Shown here: in pieces, positions 61,628 through 64,000 of the stretch
How positions within the stretch are numbered: the stretch's first letter is position 1
How the letters are laid out: each line of letters opens with the position of its first letter
NCBI GenBank assembly: GCA_942159475.1
Contig: OW804096.1
Location: 136,278,791 to 136,342,790, forward strand
Direction of reading: 5' to 3'
Source of the DNA: Sthenelais limicola
Taxonomy: Eukaryota > Annelida > Polychaeta > Phyllodocida > Sigalionidae
Length of the DNA stretch: 64,000 nucleotides
Position numbers and translations under genes: made by a program
Notes under the pieces: generated by a model
What the model saw: the letters and a program-made list of their open reading frames with translations, nothing else
What the model was told of the DNA's origin: nothing
The model's database searches: none

Positions 61628-62213
61628 TGGGAGGTGCTATAAGTGGGGTGCTATAAAAATAGTCATATAGGACGCGTCCTATAAAAGTGTAGTTGTCTAA
61701 AAATAGCTCTGTTGATATGCTTCGCGGAGCCTTGGCTCTCCGCGAACCATGTAAACAAATGCCCGCGATCGGTAATCCACCCGTAATTCTGGTACTATGA
61801 TTAGGGAAATACATAATAAAAACCACATCATTAAATAGAGCATTAAATTCCCTATTGAATGATATACATTTTATTAATGTAGCTCAAGAAATGGCTGCGA
61901 TATGAACGTTTTAAGTCAACAATATAACTATTTACTACAGCTACTATTAGCTACTAACAGGGCTGTCAGCGGGGCTGTCAGTGGGGCAGCGGGGCTCTCT
62001 GAGACTTCTTTAATATTTTTTCAGCGATATCTGATAACATATGATCAAATTTTATGCACATATAATAAATATAGAATGGAACTCGCCGGCAATAATCGAA
62101 AAATTATAGGACTTGATTCGTCCACATAAGCACTCTGCCTACGGCATCGTGCTTATGTGGACGAATCTCTTCCTATAAATTTTCGAGTATTGCCGGCTCG
62201 TCCCATTCTCTCT
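61628..62213. mobile_element. Hairpin element J, fuller copy (J2)
   Basis: The left part has TAGGACGCGTCCTA (palindrome, 61667-61680) and CTTCGCGGAG/CTCCGCGAA (61721-61747). The right part is a fold-back from GGAACTCGCCGGCAATAATC GAAAA (about 62080) to TTTTCGAGTATTGCCGGCTC GTCCC (about 62178-62202). The right part matches 34228-34320. Left boundary uncertain; no TSD found. Confidence 0.55.
62114..62167. repeat. Perfect-arm hairpin inside J2
   Basis: GATTCGTCCACATAAGCAC pairs exactly with GTGCTTATGTGGACGAATC, with CTGCC/GGCA and a short loop inside. Confidence 0.93.
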
Positions 62214-62605
62214 ATGTATAATTTCTCCAATGGAAGCCACTACACCAACCCCCTTCTTCCCCTCTACACCCCCAACCCCACCTCCCCCTGCCCAGCCCCC
62301 CTTCACTCTACACCCCTCCCCCAGCCCCACCTCCCCCTCTACACCCCTCCCCTCAGCCCCCTTCCCCCAGCCCATGATTGATCACCCCCACCACCCACCC
62401 ATTCTACAATATAACCATCATATCTCTAGAACAATCCCTCTGGTTAAAAACCCAGGAATGAAGTATTATCTCGTCCCTATCATTTATTACCCTTCTCTTT
62501 GAGGAGAAGAAAAATAAATAAAAAAGAAGCGATTGTAACTGAGCCAGCAAGAAGTGATTTATTTCTTCATTGAGTATGTGGGGCAGGGCGGGAAGGACGG
62601 AAACA
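62214..62605. other. C-rich then AT-rich unique sequence
   Basis: CCCCTCTACACCCC words at 62255-62385. No gene seen. Confidence 0.5.
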
Positions 62606-62690
62606 ATAGGGGACTTGCCAGTGTGCATGTCTCTTACAAGGCATGATGGGATAAACTGAACTGATGTGATAATGTATTATTTGCAATATT
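62606..62690 (+). mobile_element. Family C left-end fragment
   Basis: TAGGGGACTTGCCAGTGTGC ATGTCTCTTACAAGGCATGA TGGGAT follows the C left end. Confidence 0.6.
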
Positions 62691-62867
62691 TTTGTAGGAA
62701 AAGCTGAGAATTTTACTCAATTTTTTGAGGTGAGAATGTTATTTTTTCTAAATTTCCCTCTCTTACAAATTTACTCTTTTCCTTGGGTAATCCCGAGAAA
62801 TACTTTCTTATGAAAAAGATTTTCAAAAACATTAGAAAATTCAGAAAATTCGAATTGTTGTATAAAC

Positions 62868-62992
62868 ATAACAGCAGCAGAATATTGATAAATTCAGTCC
62901 TATAAGTCATAATATGCATAACTCTTCTATAAACATATAACAGCAGCAGAATATTGATAAATCCAGTCCTGTAAGTCATAATATGCGTAAAT
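62868..62992 (+). repeat. 62-bp tandem duplication
   Basis: TATAAACATAACAGCAGCAG AATATTGATAAATTCAGTCC TATAAGTCATAATATGC, two copies with five or six differences. AGCAACAGAATATTGATAAC at 18596 is a related single copy. Confidence 0.9.
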
Positions 62993-63389
62993 TTGGTAAG
63001 ACTTCTTTTGTCATAAAATCTTAGAATGCAGTTTTAATATTCACACCACAAGATATTTCCCAAAAGCTGATTGACTATACCTTTGTGGCCCTACCATCTG
63101 CGCAATGGTCAGAAGATGGATTATAAACGAGAAATACTTGAAGAGAATTTGCCAAGAGAAAAAAAGGTACAACTGCTTAAGTTGAGATCCATCATTTGTT
63201 AGGAAGTGAATGGTTACAGAAGGAGCCTACAGAGGGAGCCTACCGTCCGTTCCTGGGAGCTGGTAAATCACTAGGGAGAGGGAAAAAAATGGAGACGAGA
63301 GATAAATCTAGGAGGGAACAATGAAATATGACTCTGATGCACTCTAGGGGGAGGGGAATATTGCGTATGTGTCTGAGGTGGGGGAGGGG
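62993..63389. other. Unique sequence
   Basis: No gene recognised. Confidence 0.5.
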
Positions 63390-63867
63390 GGTGAGGGCAG
63401 GGGGGGGGGCAGGGGTGAGATGTGGATTTGGGAGTGGGAGGTTGAAGGGGGAGGGGGGAGGTGGGGCAGGGGGGGAGGATCATCTGATAGAGACGGGCAT
63501 AGCCGCGGTGGAGTTGGAGGAGTGAGGGGGTAAATGAGGGAGGAAGAGGAGGAGGAGAAGGTGAAGAGGGGAAAAGAGGTAGGGGAGAGGGAATGAACAG
63601 GTGGTGGGGAGGAGGAGGAGGAGGAGGGGCAGGAGGAGGAGGAGGAGCAGCAGGAGAAGGAGGAGCAGGAGCAGGAGGAGGGGCAGGAGGAGGAGGAGGA
63701 GGAGGAGCAGAAGGGGCAGAAGGAGCAGGAGCAGGAGCAGCAGGAGGAGCAGGAGCAGCAGGAGAAGGAGGAGCAGGAGCAGGAGGAGGAGCAGGAGGAG
63801 GAGCAGGAGCATGAGGAGAAGGAGGTGGAGGAGCAGGAGGAGGAGCAGGAGGAGGGGCAGGAGCAGG

Positions 63868-63921
<54 letters not shown>

Positions 63922-63930
63922 GAAATGGGA
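63390..63930 (+). repeat. GGAGCA/GGAGGA purine-rich array
   Basis: Trinucleotide-like GGAGGA, GGAGCA and GGGGCA units, ending in a pure (GGAGCA)n run at 63860-63918. The period of three opens frames on both strands, including a 242-codon Pro/Ala-rich minus frame running off the right edge. No non-repetitive coding sequence supports a gene. Confidence 0.94.
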
Positions 63931-64000
63931 GGAGGACGAAGCTTTTTTTGAAAAAAAAAAACCTTTTTTGCTCTGGCGATTCTTGCAGTGCTGTGTCAAT

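Noticed and set aside
63271..63999. 242-codon Pro/Ala-rich minus ORF at the window edge, formin-like in composition
   Set aside because: GGAGCA/GGAGGA repeats explain it, both strands are open, and no non-repetitive domain is visible.

Overview
This window looks like repeat-dense, gene-poor nuclear DNA of a eukaryote, most likely a marine invertebrate. It shows no bacterial features: no operons, no ribosome binding sites and no long conserved ORFs. It does show AT-rich unique sequence, many short inverted-repeat transposons (MITEs), LINE 3' ends with target-site duplications, long minisatellites, kilobases of purine/pyrimidine tract and a 200-N assembly gap. A recurring (GTGA)n plus TTTACGCCC-type repeat resembles a tail motif I associate with molluscan and other lophotrochozoan repeats, so a lophotrochozoan is my weak guess. 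I found no protein-coding gene I would defend. The best coding traces are the C-terminal end of a LINE reverse-transcriptase ORF at 47.06-47.30 kb and a 37-codon ORF in a strong start context at 45.75 kb.

Dispersed elements. I use provisional names. Family A (about 235 bp, 28-bp TIR starting GGGTCAGA, TA-rich flanks) has about 40 full or partial copies. Family B (about 400 bp, TIR TGTGATGTGTTTCAGGAAAA, TA flanks) has about 8. Family C (about 275-350 bp, TIR TAGGGGATTTGCAT) has about 9 and carries promoter-like motifs. D, E and F are fold-back elements with TAA-type flanks. G is a fold-back pair, one copy with a 9-bp flank duplication. H, I, L, M and N are single inverted-repeat elements, and J and K are hairpin-bearing insertions. 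S is a SINE-like repeat with a purine-rich body, and R is a dispersed repeat that has become tandem at three places.

Layout. 0-5.9 kb: B, then a ~54-bp minisatellite split by a 1.28-kb hairpin-bearing insertion (K), then a purine tract. 6-20 kb: promoter-like patch, B and A copies, element E inside S, a truncated LINE tail with TSD, N, the gap, then nested C-in-F and other MITEs. 20-30 kb: tRNA-like sequence, pyrimidine tract, local duplications of A and B fragments. 30.2-37.7 kb: a chain of tandem arrays (27, 86, 20, 48, 152 and 65 bp periods) interrupted by A/J/B/A. 37.7-53 kb: more A copies, CpG-rich promoter-like patches near 38.7, 40.1-40.7 and 45.5-45.8 kb, H nested in A, and a 5'-truncated LINE. 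53.2-55.4 kb: 29-bp and 40-bp arrays. 55.6-58.4 kb: purine then pyrimidine tracts. 58.6-60.3 kb: a duplicated composite of A, R array and D. 61-64 kb: S, J, a 62-bp duplication and a GGAGCA-type purine array.

The informative biology is transposon stratigraphy: nested insertions, rearrangement breakpoints at hairpin apices, and one ancestral repeat amplified with two different periods. Family-level assignments (Tc1/mariner-like, Harbinger-like, hAT-like) rest only on TIR and flank patterns and are inference.
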